The position numbers and the translations under genes are program-made. Shown here piece by piece: positions 1 through 7,645 of a stretch of DNA of 14,286 bases. Origin of the DNA: GCA-2686265 sp036010965 (GTDB lineage Bacteria; Planctomycetota; UBA1135; GCA-002686595); the NCBI GenBank assembly GCA_036010965.1, contig DASCMO010000159.1, forward strand, positions 1 through 14,286, read 5' to 3'. The notes beneath the pieces are model-generated. The model saw only the letters and a list, made by a program, of their open reading frames with translations, was not told the origin of the DNA and did no database searches. How positions within the stretch are numbered: the stretch's first letter is position 1; each line of letters starts with the position of its first letter.

Positions 1-198
1 TTCCGCGCTCCACTCGGCGCGCACCTCCGCCTCGGAGCCCATGGCGGCGATGCACCCGTCGACTAGGGCCAGAGCGCCGCCTTCGATGATCCTCAGTGCG
101 CCGAGATCCGCCCCTCCGCACGCCTCGATGCCCCGGGGCGAGGCGATCTCCGCCGCCCCGACCACCAGGAGGTCCGCCGCACGCTTGCCATCGCTCAC
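1..198 (-). CDS. hutI: Imidazolonepropionase HutI, N-terminal fragment (cut by the left edge)
   Basis: Only the first 66 codons are in the window. HutI hydrolyses 4-imidazolone-5-propanoate to formiminoglutamate, the third step of histidine degradation in the cytoplasm. The visible part starts VSDGKRAADLLVVGAAEIAS. It continues with the small beta-sandwich typical of amidohydrolase-superfamily N termini, including IIEGGALALVDGCIAAMG and then SEAEVRAEW. The pattern 'GALALVDGxIAAMGSEAEVRA' is close to HutI, but other amidohydrolases share it. The zinc-binding HxH lies outside the window, so the family call rests on the N terminus alone. The chosen start is GTG at 198, with an AGGA ribosome site at 210-207, eight bases upstream. 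It lies 66 nt downstream of the sigma factor gene on the same strand and may be co-transcribed with it. No other hut genes are visible. Confidence 0.66.
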   Translation of the reverse strand, partial: MSDGKRAADLLVVGAAEIASPRGIEACGGADLGALRIIEGGALALVDGCIAAMGSEAEVRAEWSAE

Positions 199-238
199 GC
201 CGCAAATCCTAGCGGATGATCCGCGCCCGTTCACCGCG

Positions 239-260
239 GGGCGCGCAATCGGCCGCGCCC
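239..260 (-). other. GC-rich stem-loop in the sigma factor/hutI gap
   Basis: A perfect 7-bp inverted repeat (GGGCGCG at 239-245, CGCGCCC at 254-260) encloses an 8-nt loop, directly after the stop codon of the sigma factor gene. No T-run follows on the minus strand. It is therefore not a textbook terminator and could be a weak attenuator or an mRNA-end stabiliser that lowers hutI expression. In DNA this rich in GC, a stem of this size can also arise by chance. Confidence 0.3.
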
Positions 261-264
261 GACC

Positions 265-1041
265 TCAACCGGCCCTGCGCTGCGCCGGAGCGGCCTCGGC
301 GCCGCGCACCATGGCACCCTCGATCCGCGCGCGGATCCGATTGCGGGCGCGGAACATGATCATCTTCATGTTCGACATGCCCACGCCCAGGCGCTCGCAG
401 GTCTCGATGTAGCTCAGGCCCTCGACCTCCACCAGGGTCAAGGCCTGCCGATCACGAGGCGAGAGCTCGTGATAGGCGGCTGCGTATTGCAGGAGCAGCA
501 GCACCCAGGTCCTGCGCAGGGCGGCGCAGTCCTCCTCGCCGCTGACGAGCAGCGCGGGATTGGCGCGCGAGTCAGCCGGTTCCTGCAAGGACTCGGGCAA
601 GCTCTGCAGGGAGCTGTGCCGACGACGACCGAGATGCTGACGTCCCACATTGTGCGCGATGGTGCGGGCCCAGGCGCGGAAGCTCCCCGCGTGCTGATCG
701 CGAAACCCGGCGGCGTAGCGGTAGATGTTGACGAAGGTGTCCTGCAACACCTCGGCGGGATCGACGCCGACGGCCGTGCCGCGCAGGCCGAAGGTGATCG
801 AGCGCAGGAGGACCCCGCACGAGAGGGAGTGCAGGACCTCGAAGGCGTCGTCGCCGCCGCGGTCGCGGAAGAGGGCCATGACGGCGGTCTCCAGCCGCGA
901 GCTGAGGTGGTCCTCGCTCTCGCCGGTAGCGCGTGTGCAGTCCACACCGCGCCGGGTCAGGCGGCGGGTCAGGGCGGGATGACCGGCGAGGGGGTCGGGA
1001 GAATGGGCGTCGGCTCCGGCAGGTCGGGGGTTGCTTTTCAC
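265..1041 (-). CDS. ECF-like RNA polymerase sigma-70 family factor
   Basis: A 258-residue sigma-70 family protein lacking regions 1 and 3, as in ECF factors. Region 2 spans about residues 53-140, with DPAEVLQDTFVNIYRYA at 94-110 for core binding and GSFRAWARTIAHNVGRQHLG at 119-138 for -10 recognition. Region 4 spans about 190-240. It holds LSPRDRQALTLVEVEGLSY and a helix-turn-helix whose recognition helix continues into MSNMKMIMFRARNRIRARI. An N-terminal stretch of about 50 residues, rich in Pro and Arg, has no recognisable domain and makes the protein longer than most ECF factors (around 190). The GTG start at 1041 has AAGGGGAGG immediately upstream, a strong but closely spaced ribosome site (3 nt). 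GTG at codon 33 is an alternative start. No anti-sigma gene is visible next to it, and the next gene on the strand is hutI. The promoter it recognises cannot be read from the window. Confidence 0.9.
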   Translation of the reverse strand: MKSNPRPAGADAHSPDPLAGHPALTRRLTRRGVDCTRATGESEDHLSSRLETAVMALFRDRGGDDAFEVLHSLSCGVLLRSITFGLRGTAVGVDPAEVLQDTFVNIYRYAAGFRDQHAGSFRAWARTIAHNVGRQHLGRRRHSSLQSLPESLQEPADSRANPALLVSGEEDCAALRRTWVLLLLQYAAAYHELSPRDRQALTLVEVEGLSYIETCERLGVGMSNMKMIMFRARNRIRARIEGAMVRGAEAAPAQRRAG

Positions 1042-1386
1042 GAGCCTCCCCTTGCAGTACTCGTACCGTTCCTGGACCAGACTCCGATGTAAGGCCTAAC
1101 TCTCTTACTTCCAGTAGCTTGTGAGGCTCATCGAACTTCTGAGGGGCCCCGCCGACGAAGGGAATGTTCCGTATTCGTAACAGGGTGATCCCGAACGGCG
1201 CAGCTCCGGGCCGGCGGCGCGGAGCGTGCGGAACCGCCGCTGGAATGGGGTAGAGTGAGATCCTGGTCGCCGAGCACCGGCTTCCCCCCCGCCCGAGGAC
1301 ACTTCCCAGGACCCGTGATCCACTGCCCATCTCCGGCGTCGGCCTCCGGCCCGCCACCGATCCTTCCCCTGGCCTCCGACTTCGAG
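1042..1386. promoter_or_regulatory. Divergent intergenic region between the sigma factor and CorC genes
   Basis: This 345-nt stretch should hold promoters for both directions, and it includes patches less GC-rich than its surroundings (about 1090-1190). An inverted repeat GGAA-TG-TTCC lies at 1161-1170. Read on the minus strand it begins GGAACA, resembling the GGAAC -35 element of many ECF promoters, but no CGTC-type -10 lies 16-17 nt further on. On the plus strand, TAGAGT at 1251-1256 matches a sigma-70 -10 in four of six bases but has no clear -35. The plus-strand reading frame of the CorC gene is open back to about 1255. That segment is proline-rich and unlike the family, so I treat it as untranslated. 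No RNA gene or riboswitch is recognisable. Confidence 0.35.
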
Positions 1387-2646
1387 ATGATCGCTCTGGT
1401 CGTCGTCGCGGCCCTCGCCTCGACCTTCTTCGCTACCTTGCGCGCGTCGCTGCTCTACGCGCACACACCGAGGGTCCTGGCGCACCTCTCCAGCGAGGCC
1501 GCGCGCGAGCGCATGCTACGCCTCCTGGGGCGAGTCGAGCGCTGGTCGACGAGCGCCGCCATCGGGGACATCGCCTGTCAGATGATGCTGCTGGCGGCCC
1601 TGCTCGGGCTCTTCGCCGGAGAGCAGGGCTCGGGCTGGGGCCCGCTCGGGCTGGCCCTCGCCACGGCGGTGCCCATCCTGCTGTTCAGCCACGAGGTCCT
1701 CTCGACCGCCTGCGCCCGGCGCTTCGGCGACTCGATCCTGCTGCGGGTCCTGCCCGCCTTCGCGCTCTTGCAGCTGCCCGTTCAAGTGCTGGTGATCGGC
1801 ATCGGGTGGAGTCGCCGGCGGCTCCTGCGCGTGCTCGGCGTCCCCGCCGGTTCGCGTTCGGAGCGTGACCTGGTGGAAGGCCTGCGCGAGGTGATCCAGG
1901 ACACCGGACGCGAAAGCGATCTGGATGACTCGGAGCGCGAGCTGATCGAGAACGTGATGGAGTTCCGCGACGTGGATGTGGCGGCGGTGATGACGCCGCG
2001 CACGGAGATCGACGGGATCGACCTCTGCGACGGATTCGCGGGGGCCGTGCGAGGGGCTGCCAAGAGCGGCCACAGCCGCATCCCGGTCTACGAGGACAGC
2101 CTCGACAACATCGTCGGCTACATCTCGGCCCTCGATGTGGTGAAGGTCCTCGCGGACGGGGGTGGGGACGGGACCAACCTCCGCCCGCACCTGCGGCCGG
2201 CCTTCTTCGTGCCCGAGACCAAGCACATCTCGAACCTGCTGTCCGAGTTTCGCCGCGAGCGACAGAAGATGGCGATCGTCCTGGACGAGTACGGCGGGAC
2301 CGCCGGGCTGGTGACCCTGGGCGATGTGCTGGAGGAGATCGTGGGAGAGATCCAGGACGAGTTCGACGCCCCCGAACCGACGCCCTTCCGGGAGGTCGAG
2401 CCCGGCCAGGCGGTGGTGGACGCCAGCCTGCACGTCAGCGAACTGAACGAGCTCTTCGAGACCAACCTGTCCGAGGAGGAGGATTTCGAGACTGTCGCGG
2501 GGTTCGTGCTCTCCGAGCTCGGCCACTTCCCCAAGCGCGGCGAGAGCTTCGCCCACGACGGCGTCCAGTACGAGGTGCTCGAGGCCAGCGACCGGCGCGT
2601 GATCCAGATCCAGGTCTGCAAGCTCAAGCACGGCCAGAGCCCCTGA
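1387..2646 (+). CDS. CNNM/CorC (HlyC/CorC) family membrane protein with paired CBS domains
   Basis: A 419-residue protein of the CorC/CNNM family, which is implicated in Mg2+/Co2+ efflux or its control at the inner membrane. Residues 1-145 form a DUF21/CNNM membrane domain, with hydrophobic stretches near 1-25, 60-77, 85-105 and 118-140. Residues about 195-325 carry two CBS domains, beginning VMTPRTEID at 201-209 and including HSRIPVYEDSLDNIVGYI and MAIVLDEYGGTAGLVTLGDV. Residues about 335-415 are the C-terminal CorC_HlyC domain (DFETVAGFVLSELGHFP). The start is placed at ATG 1387 because family members open directly with the first membrane helix. The ribosome site there is poor, and a longer frame upstream cannot be excluded. 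The stop lies 7 nt before recO, so the two are probably co-transcribed. Family members often sit beside ybeY or recO-type housekeeping genes. The transported ion cannot be told from sequence. Confidence 0.93.
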   Translation: MIALVVVAALASTFFATLRASLLYAHTPRVLAHLSSEAARERMLRLLGRVERWSTSAAIGDIACQMMLLAALLGLFAGEQGSGWGPLGLALATAVPILLFSHEVLSTACARRFGDSILLRVLPAFALLQLPVQVLVIGIGWSRRRLLRVLGVPAGSRSERDLVEGLREVIQDTGRESDLDDSERELIENVMEFRDVDVAAVMTPRTEIDGIDLCDGFAGAVRGAAKSGHSRIPVYEDSLDNIVGYISALDVVKVLADGGGDGTNLRPHLRPAFFVPETKHISNLLSEFRRERQKMAIVLDEYGGTAGLVTLGDVLEEIVGEIQDEFDAPEPTPFREVEPGQAVVDASLHVSELNELFETNLSEEEDFETVAGFVLSELGHFPKRGESFAHDGVQYEVLEASDRRVIQIQVCKLKHGQSP

Positions 2647-2653
2647 TCCGCCG

Positions 2654-3451
2654 GTGGCCTCCCTTCGAGATCAGGCCCTCTGCCTCCGCCGCTTCCCCTA
2701 TTCGGAGTCCTCCCTCGTGGTGCGACTCCTGACACGCGAACACGGCCGCGTGCACCTCCTGGCCCGCGGCACCTACCGCCCGCGGTCGCGCACCTTCGCC
2801 CTGCTCGATCTCTTCGACACCCTCGACCTCTCCTGGACCCAGCATCCCCGGCGTGAGCTGGGCGAGCTGGTCGAGGGACAGATCGCCCGCCGCCGCCAGG
2901 CGATCCCCGGCTCCCTGGCGGCCTTCCGGGCCGGCACATCCATGCTCGAGCTCGCGCACCTCGGCTCGCTCCCCGGTCAGCGCGACCGGCCCCTCTTCGA
3001 CCTGCTCTCAAGCTCTCTGGACCGACTCCAGGACCGGTTCCTCGCCCCCGAGCTGACCCTGGTGCTCTTCGAGCTCGGATTCCTCGCCCTGCACGGCCTG
3101 GCCCCCGCCCTCGAGCGCTGCGCGGCCTGCGGCGGCGAGGCCGCGGCGACCGAGCGAGCCCCCTCGCGGGCAGCCTTCTCGGCCGGCGCGGGAGGGCGCC
3201 TATGCAGCGGATGTGCCGCCGAAGCACGCGCCGCTGGGCGCCGCGTCGGGACCCTGCCCCTGGATGTCCTGGACGCCGCCGCCGCCCTGAGCCCCCTCGC
3301 GACCGGTCCCGGTGAGCCTCCCGCCCTGGAATCCGATCTGCTTGAGCGGGTGCGCGATTTCATCGAGCGCTTCCTCGACTACCATCTCGAGACCCAGCCG
3401 CGAACCCACCAGGCCTTCCTGGCCACCGCCAACCGAAACGCCCCCGATTGA
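2654..3451 (+). CDS. recO: DNA repair protein RecO
   Basis: RecO acts with RecR (and RecF) to load RecA onto SSB-coated single-stranded DNA and can anneal complementary strands. The 265-residue length is normal for the family (about 240-260). Residues 1-80 form the OB-fold, with the characteristic opening RDQALCLRRFPYSESSLVVR and then LLARGTYRPRSR. The rest is helical and carries a four-cysteine zinc site made of C156, C159, C184 and C187 (CAAC and CSGC). That site is present in many but not all RecO proteins. The start is GTG at 2654, 7 nt after the CorC stop, with no strong ribosome site, so translation may be coupled to the upstream gene. The stop codon at 3449-3451 sits nine nt before the preferred start of the next gene. 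Confidence 0.94.
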   Translation: MASLRDQALCLRRFPYSESSLVVRLLTREHGRVHLLARGTYRPRSRTFALLDLFDTLDLSWTQHPRRELGELVEGQIARRRQAIPGSLAAFRAGTSMLELAHLGSLPGQRDRPLFDLLSSSLDRLQDRFLAPELTLVLFELGFLALHGLAPALERCAACGGEAAATERAPSRAAFSAGAGGRLCSGCAAEARAAGRRVGTLPLDVLDAAAALSPLATGPGEPPALESDLLERVRDFIERFLDYHLETQPRTHQAFLATANRNAPD

Positions 3452-3459
3452 ACAGAGTG

Positions 3460-4554
3460 ATGAACAGAATGCGAACCGCCGTGCTCGTCGGTGCGACCCT
3501 GCTCGCGGCCTGCTCCAGCAACACCCTGCGCCGCACGGGCGAGGTGCCCCGGCGCCTCACCGCCGAGCAGGTGCCCTCGGCCATCACCGGCGCCGAGCAA
3601 GCCCTCGAACGAGGTCGGGCCGATGTGGCCCTCGAGTGGATGTTCGTGGCCGGCGAGGTGCAGGGCCTGCCCCCCGCCCAGCGCAATCAAGTGCAGGCGC
3701 TGCTCGAGCAGTCGGCGGACGTGCGCATCGAGCAGCTATCGGGTGCCGACGCGGACCCGGAGGACCTCGCGGACCTGCTCGGCGTCGGCCTGCCGCGCCA
3801 GATCGCCGTCTCCGCCGGAATCCGCGCCGCGCGCATGTGGAACGAGCGCGGAGAGTTCAAGCGCTCCGTGGAGTTGATCCGGCGCATGGATGAGCTCTTC
3901 CCCACCCACCACGAGCGCGCCACCGCCGGAGCCCTGCTCGTCGAGGCGGGCATGGCCCTCTCCCGCGACGACTCGGGCTTCTGGTTCTTCTTCAGCGCGC
4001 GCGAGCAGGGCATGGCGGCCCTCGAGTACCTCGTCCTGCACTACCCTCACGAACCCGGCGGCGCCCAGGCCTACTGGCGCCTGACGGAGATGTACGAGGA
4101 GGATGACCTGTGGACCACAGCCATCGACCGCCACCAGGAGCTGGTCTGGGCCTTCCCGCGCAGCGAGCTGGTGCCCGCCAGCCTGGCACGCATCCCCAGC
4201 CTGAGGCTCGCGGCGCTCAGCAGTCCGGAGTACGACCGTGGAGCGCTGGTCCTGGCCCGCTCGGAGTTCGAGGCCTGGCTCGGCGACTACGCGGGACACG
4301 CTTCGGAGACGGAAGTGCGCGCGGGCCTGACCGATTGCCTGCGGCGACTGGCGGCCAGCGACATCGGAATCGCGAGGTTCTACCGCCGGGTAGACAACGC
4401 CTTCGGAGCCCGCTTTCACGCCGAGCGCGCCGTGCTCGAGGCCGAGCAAGCCGGCGACGAGGCCTTGGGAGTGCGCGCACGGGAGTTCCTGGACACCTTC
4501 CCACCCGCGGACGATGGCGACGACAGGGACCCGGAAGCGGAAGAGACCCGGTGA
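3460..4554 (+). CDS. bamD: BamD-like outer-membrane assembly TPR lipoprotein
   Basis: A 364-residue predicted lipoprotein. The N terminus MNRMRTAVLVGATLLAAC is a type II signal peptide with a clear lipobox (LAAC, lipidated C18), which implies anchoring in the outer membrane facing the periplasm. Residues about 110-340 are helical repeats. The pair containing ALEYLVLHYPHEPGGAQAYW and RLTEMYEEDDLWTTAIDRHQ is typical of TPR lipoproteins of the BamD/YfiO type, and IARFYRRVDNAFGARFHAER resembles the last BamD repeat. BamD is the essential lipoprotein that docks to BamA during insertion of beta-barrel proteins. This protein is about 120 residues longer than E. coli BamD. The extra length lies mostly in an N-terminal helical part (20-110), so it could be a BamD paralogue or another TPR lipoprotein. 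TTG 3448 and ATG 3469 are alternative starts. Its stop overlaps the next start (GTGA, 4551-4554), so the two are translationally coupled. A very acidic tail ends the protein. Confidence 0.72.
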   Translation: MNRMRTAVLVGATLLAACSSNTLRRTGEVPRRLTAEQVPSAITGAEQALERGRADVALEWMFVAGEVQGLPPAQRNQVQALLEQSADVRIEQLSGADADPEDLADLLGVGLPRQIAVSAGIRAARMWNERGEFKRSVELIRRMDELFPTHHERATAGALLVEAGMALSRDDSGFWFFFSAREQGMAALEYLVLHYPHEPGGAQAYWRLTEMYEEDDLWTTAIDRHQELVWAFPRSELVPASLARIPSLRLAALSSPEYDRGALVLARSEFEAWLGDYAGHASETEVRAGLTDCLRRLAASDIGIARFYRRVDNAFGARFHAERAVLEAEQAGDEALGVRAREFLDTFPPADDGDDRDPEAEETR

Positions 4555-5051
4555 CCGCCCGGGCCGCACGCACCCTGGTGTACGCCCTGGCCCTGGTCTG
4601 GGGATCGGGGTGCGCCACGACCTCCCGGGGCCTGCGCCTGCCCGAGGGCTTCGAGACCGTCGGCGTGGTCCTGTTCGACAACGACAGCCACGAGCCCGAC
4701 CTCGAACGCGAACTCCATGCGGCCCTCTCGGTCGCGGTCCGGGACCTGGTCAGCGCGCCCCTCGAGTCCCCTGGGAGGGCCGATGTCGTCCTCGATGGAC
4801 GCCTCGAGAGCTTCGAGCACCGCGGCGGCGTGCGGGCACGGGACAACACCCTGCTGGAGAGCGCCGTGGTCGTGAGGATCGAGGCCCGGCTGGTGGAGCG
4901 GGCCAGCGGCGAGACCCTGTCCGAGACGCTCGTCATCGAACGCATCGGGTTCGCGATCGGCGAGTCCACAGGCGAGCGTGATGCTCGCGCGCGTGCGCTG
5001 CTGCGCGCCAGCGAGGACATCGTACTGGACCTGCTGGGCGGCACGGACTGA
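4551..5051 (+). CDS. lptE: LptE-like LPS-assembly lipoprotein
   Basis: A 166-residue protein starting at GTG 4551, inside the stop codon of the preceding gene. The N terminus is a signal peptide (LVYALALVWGSGC, C21 as the likely lipidated residue), although the lipobox GSGC lacks the usual Leu at -3. The mature part fits the LptE/RlpB pattern: RGLRLPEGFETVGVVLFDN, then HEPDLERELHAALSVAVRDL, and an ADVVLDGRLESFEHRGGV strand motif. It ends with a conserved-type 'VEARLVE..SGETL' segment and a C-terminal helix. LptE plugs the LptD barrel that places lipopolysaccharide in the outer leaflet. The call is a family-pattern judgement, because LptE sequences are poorly conserved and lptD is not in the window. 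Pairing with a BamD-like lipoprotein strengthens the assignment to envelope assembly. It is probably the last gene of the operon starting at the CorC gene, and a 225-nt gap follows. Confidence 0.74.
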   Translation: MTARAARTLVYALALVWGSGCATTSRGLRLPEGFETVGVVLFDNDSHEPDLERELHAALSVAVRDLVSAPLESPGRADVVLDGRLESFEHRGGVRARDNTLLESAVVVRIEARLVERASGETLSETLVIERIGFAIGESTGERDARARALLRASEDIVLDLLGGTD

Positions 5052-5276
5052 CCGTCATCCCTCGCCTGGCGTCGCTCCAGCGAACAATAAATCGATTGCA
5101 CCCACGGGCACGGAACCTGGAGACGAAGTCGAGCTGGACCGCTCCTTCGCTGGCCACCGCCCGGGATTCGTGACGCAATCGCCCTCTCGTGCCCCTGAAG
5201 TTGCTCTAATGGGGGGCTGGGGAGGTTGCGCCGTAAGCGCCTCTAGAGCGCGCCGCCCCCTGTCGATAAGGAGATC
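5052..5276 (+). promoter_or_regulatory. Intergenic region upstream of ftsH with a candidate -10 and ribosome site
   Basis: This 225-nt gap separates the two plus-strand clusters. TCTAAT at 5205-5210 matches the sigma-70 -10 hexamer in five of six bases, but no convincing -35 lies 17 nt upstream. A ribosome site TAAGGAG lies at 5267-5273, three bases before the ftsH ATG. Just after lptE there is no strong hairpin plus T-run, so read-through from the upstream cluster is possible. An 8-bp palindrome CTCTAGAG occurs near 5242. No RNA gene is recognisable. Confidence 0.35.
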
Positions 5277-7628
5277 ATGCCCGCACCCAAGATGCCGCCG
5301 CAGGAGAAAGGCCGGAGGAATCGCTCCGTAGGGTCCTTCCTGCTGTTCCTGTTCGTGCTCGTCGTCATCCTCGTGATGGTCGGCAAGGAGAACCTCGCCG
5401 GTCAGAAGGACCTCACCCAGGACGAGTACCTGTGGCAGCTCTACACCGGCCAAATCGACGAGCAGAGCTTCCGGGGAGAGAACCTGATCGACGGCAAGCT
5501 CAAGAACGGCGACGCCTTCCAGGTGAAGTTCGCCGACCTCGCCTCCCACGAGCGCGAGTTGCAGCAGATCAAGGCCGTTCGCAACTACCAGCCCGTCAGC
5601 GAGCGAAGCCTGCTCGCGGGCATGAGCAAGAACCTCTTCAGCCCGAGGCTGGCGCGCATCCTGACGGCCAGCGAGGAGAAATCGCTCGCGGGGTCGCCCG
5701 ACGACGAGACCTCGCCCGAGGTGAAGCGCGACCTGCAGTTCGAGAAGGTCCTCGTCCACGCCTACGCCAGGGCGCGCTCCGACATCGCGACCTCCGAGGA
5801 CTACGCCCTGTCGGACCTGCTCCCCGAGCGCTCCGGCCTGATCTGGCTGGAGGTGCGCGACATTGGGAACCTGGGGAGCTTCGTCGGTGAGCTGCAACGA
5901 GCCGGCGCCACGGTCGAGAACCTGACCTTCGACCGAACGGCGCGCAAGGGCTCGAGTTGGCACGACACCAACTCGTTCTTCGCGACGTTCCTCTTCATGT
6001 GGGCGCCGTGGCTGCTCTTCTTCGCCCTGATCCTGTTCTGGATGCGCCAGATGCGCGGCCAGGGTGGGGCTGGCGGCGTGATGTCCTTCGGGCGCTCGCG
6101 AGCGCAGCTGTACTCCAAGGAGGACCACACCAATACCACGTTCGACGACATGGCCGGCGCGGAGGAGGCCAAAGAGGAGGTACGTGAGATCGTCGAGTTC
6201 CTGAAGAACCCCGGGCGGTTCACGCGCATCGGAGGACGCATCCCGCGCGGAGTCCTGCTGGTCGGCTCACCCGGCTGCGGCAAGACCCTGCTCGCCAAGG
6301 CGATCGCCGGGGAGGCCGAGGTGCCCTTCTTTTCGATCTCTGGCTCCGACTTCGTCGAGATGTTCGTGGGCGTCGGCGCCAGCCGTGTGCGCGACCTCTT
6401 CAAGCAGGCGCGCGAAAACACTCCCTGCATCATCTTCCTCGACGAGATCGACGCGGTCGGCCGCCGTCGGGGCAGCGGCATGGGCGGAGGCCACGACGAG
6501 CGGGAACAGACCCTGAATGCCATCCTGGTCGAGATGGACGGTTTCGGCACCGACGAGGGGATCATCCTCCTGGCGGCGACCAACCGGCCCGACGTCCTCG
6601 ATCCCGCCCTACTGCGCCCAGGCCGCTTCGACCGCGAGGTCACGATCGACCTGCCGGACGTCACGGGGCGCGAGGCGATCCTCAAGGTGCACCTGAAGAA
6701 GATCAAGGTGGCGGAGGGCATCGACACCAGCACCCTGGCCCGCTCGACGCCGGGCTACTCCGGCGCCGACCTCGCTGCCACGGTCAACGAGGCCGCGATC
6801 ATGGCTGTCCTCGCCCGCTGCGACGAGGTCGATATGGAGCACCTCGAAGAGGCGCGAGACAAGGTGCGCTACGGCCGCCAGAAGAGGTCACGCACCCTCG
6901 AGGATGAGGATCGCAGGATCACCGCCTACCACGAGGCCGGACACGCGGTCGTGGCGTCCATCGTCGAGGAGACCGACGGGCCGCACAAGGTGACCATCAT
7001 CCCCCGCGGACGCGCCCTGGGAGCGACGATGGTCTTACCCGAGAAGGAGAGCTACCACATGCAGCGCAAGCGCATGTTCGGCCAGCTCGCCGTGCTGTTC
7101 GGGGGGCGCGCCTCCGAGGAGCAATTCTGCGGAGACATCTCCGCGGGCGCGTCGGACGACATTCACCGCGCCACCGAATTGGCACGCGCCATGGTCACCG
7201 AGCTCGGAATGAGCGAGAAGATCGGACCCATCAACTACGCCGAACGCCAGGGCAGCGATTTCCTGGGCACCGAACTGCTGTCAAGCCGCTGGCACTCGGA
7301 CGAGACCTCGCGCGAGATAGACGAGGAGATCAAGCGCATGCTGGACGATGCCTATCAGAAGGCCTCCGACATCGTGCGCGACCACGCGGAGGAGGTCGAG
7401 CGGCTGACGGTCAACCTGCTGGAGTACGAGACGATCAACAGCACCGAGATCGCGGGCATCCTCGAGGGGATCCCGATGGAAGAGCTGCGTCCCCCCGAGC
7501 CCACACCTGAGCTGGCCGATGCCGGGTCCAGCGCCGCCGAGGAGCCGGCGGATGAACCGTCCGCCACCGACGCGTCCGAGGACCTGCCCGGCGACCTCTC
7601 GGGAGAGGCGGGGCTCTCTCCCGCCTGA
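5277..7628 (+). CDS. ftsH: ATP-dependent zinc metalloprotease FtsH
   Basis: A 783-residue membrane-bound AAA+ protease that degrades misfolded membrane proteins and regulatory substrates. Transmembrane helices lie at about 20-36 and 234-256. Between them is an extracytoplasmic domain of roughly 195 residues, clearly larger than in E. coli FtsH. The AAA module has Walker A GSPGCGKT at 330-337, pore loop MFVG at 362-365, Walker B CIIFLDE at 384-390 and the second region of homology ATNRPDVLDPALLRPGRFDR at 434-452. The protease domain carries the zinc motif HEAGH at 552-556 and the third ligand Asp near 627-628 (ASDDIHRATELARAM). The Walker A differs from the usual GPPGTGKT at two positions, Pro to Ser and Thr to Cys. 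The tail beyond about 735 is rich in Pro, Glu, Ala and Ser and has no domain. The ATG start is preceded by TAAGGAG. It leads the cluster, with folP 17 nt downstream. Confidence 0.98.
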   Translation: MPAPKMPPQEKGRRNRSVGSFLLFLFVLVVILVMVGKENLAGQKDLTQDEYLWQLYTGQIDEQSFRGENLIDGKLKNGDAFQVKFADLASHERELQQIKAVRNYQPVSERSLLAGMSKNLFSPRLARILTASEEKSLAGSPDDETSPEVKRDLQFEKVLVHAYARARSDIATSEDYALSDLLPERSGLIWLEVRDIGNLGSFVGELQRAGATVENLTFDRTARKGSSWHDTNSFFATFLFMWAPWLLFFALILFWMRQMRGQGGAGGVMSFGRSRAQLYSKEDHTNTTFDDMAGAEEAKEEVREIVEFLKNPGRFTRIGGRIPRGVLLVGSPGCGKTLLAKAIAGEAEVPFFSISGSDFVEMFVGVGASRVRDLFKQARENTPCIIFLDEIDAVGRRRGSGMGGGHDEREQTLNAILVEMDGFGTDEGIILLAATNRPDVLDPALLRPGRFDREVTIDLPDVTGREAILKVHLKKIKVAEGIDTSTLARSTPGYSGADLAATVNEAAIMAVLARCDEVDMEHLEEARDKVRYGRQKRSRTLEDEDRRITAYHEAGHAVVASIVEETDGPHKVTIIPRGRALGATMVLPEKESYHMQRKRMFGQLAVLFGGRASEEQFCGDISAGASDDIHRATELARAMVTELGMSEKIGPINYAERQGSDFLGTELLSSRWHSDETSREIDEEIKRMLDDAYQKASDIVRDHAEEVERLTVNLLEYETINSTEIAGILEGIPMEELRPPEPTPELADAGSSAAEEPADEPSATDASEDLPGDLSGEAGLSPA

Positions 7629-7645
7629 GGCGGAACGGGGATCGA

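Noticed and set aside
1255..1386. N-terminal extension of the CorC-like protein from 1255
   Set aside because: The extra 44 residues are Pro/Ser-rich and unlike the family, and the first membrane helix starts exactly at ATG 1387.
1516..2631. Long open frame on the minus strand opposite the CorC gene (371 codons)
   Set aside because: Its translation is low-complexity Leu/Asp/His/Val with no domain, and it mirrors a well-recognised gene. Such antisense frames are expected in DNA this rich in GC.
2118..3227. Arg/Gly/Pro-rich minus-strand frame over corC and recO
   Set aside because: The composition is typical of a shadow frame, it has no motif, and both underlying plus-strand genes have clear family signatures.
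5055..6128. Minus-strand frame over the ftsH leader and N terminus
   Set aside because: It lies opposite conserved ftsH sequence, has repetitive Glu/Gln/Leu composition and no recognisable domain.
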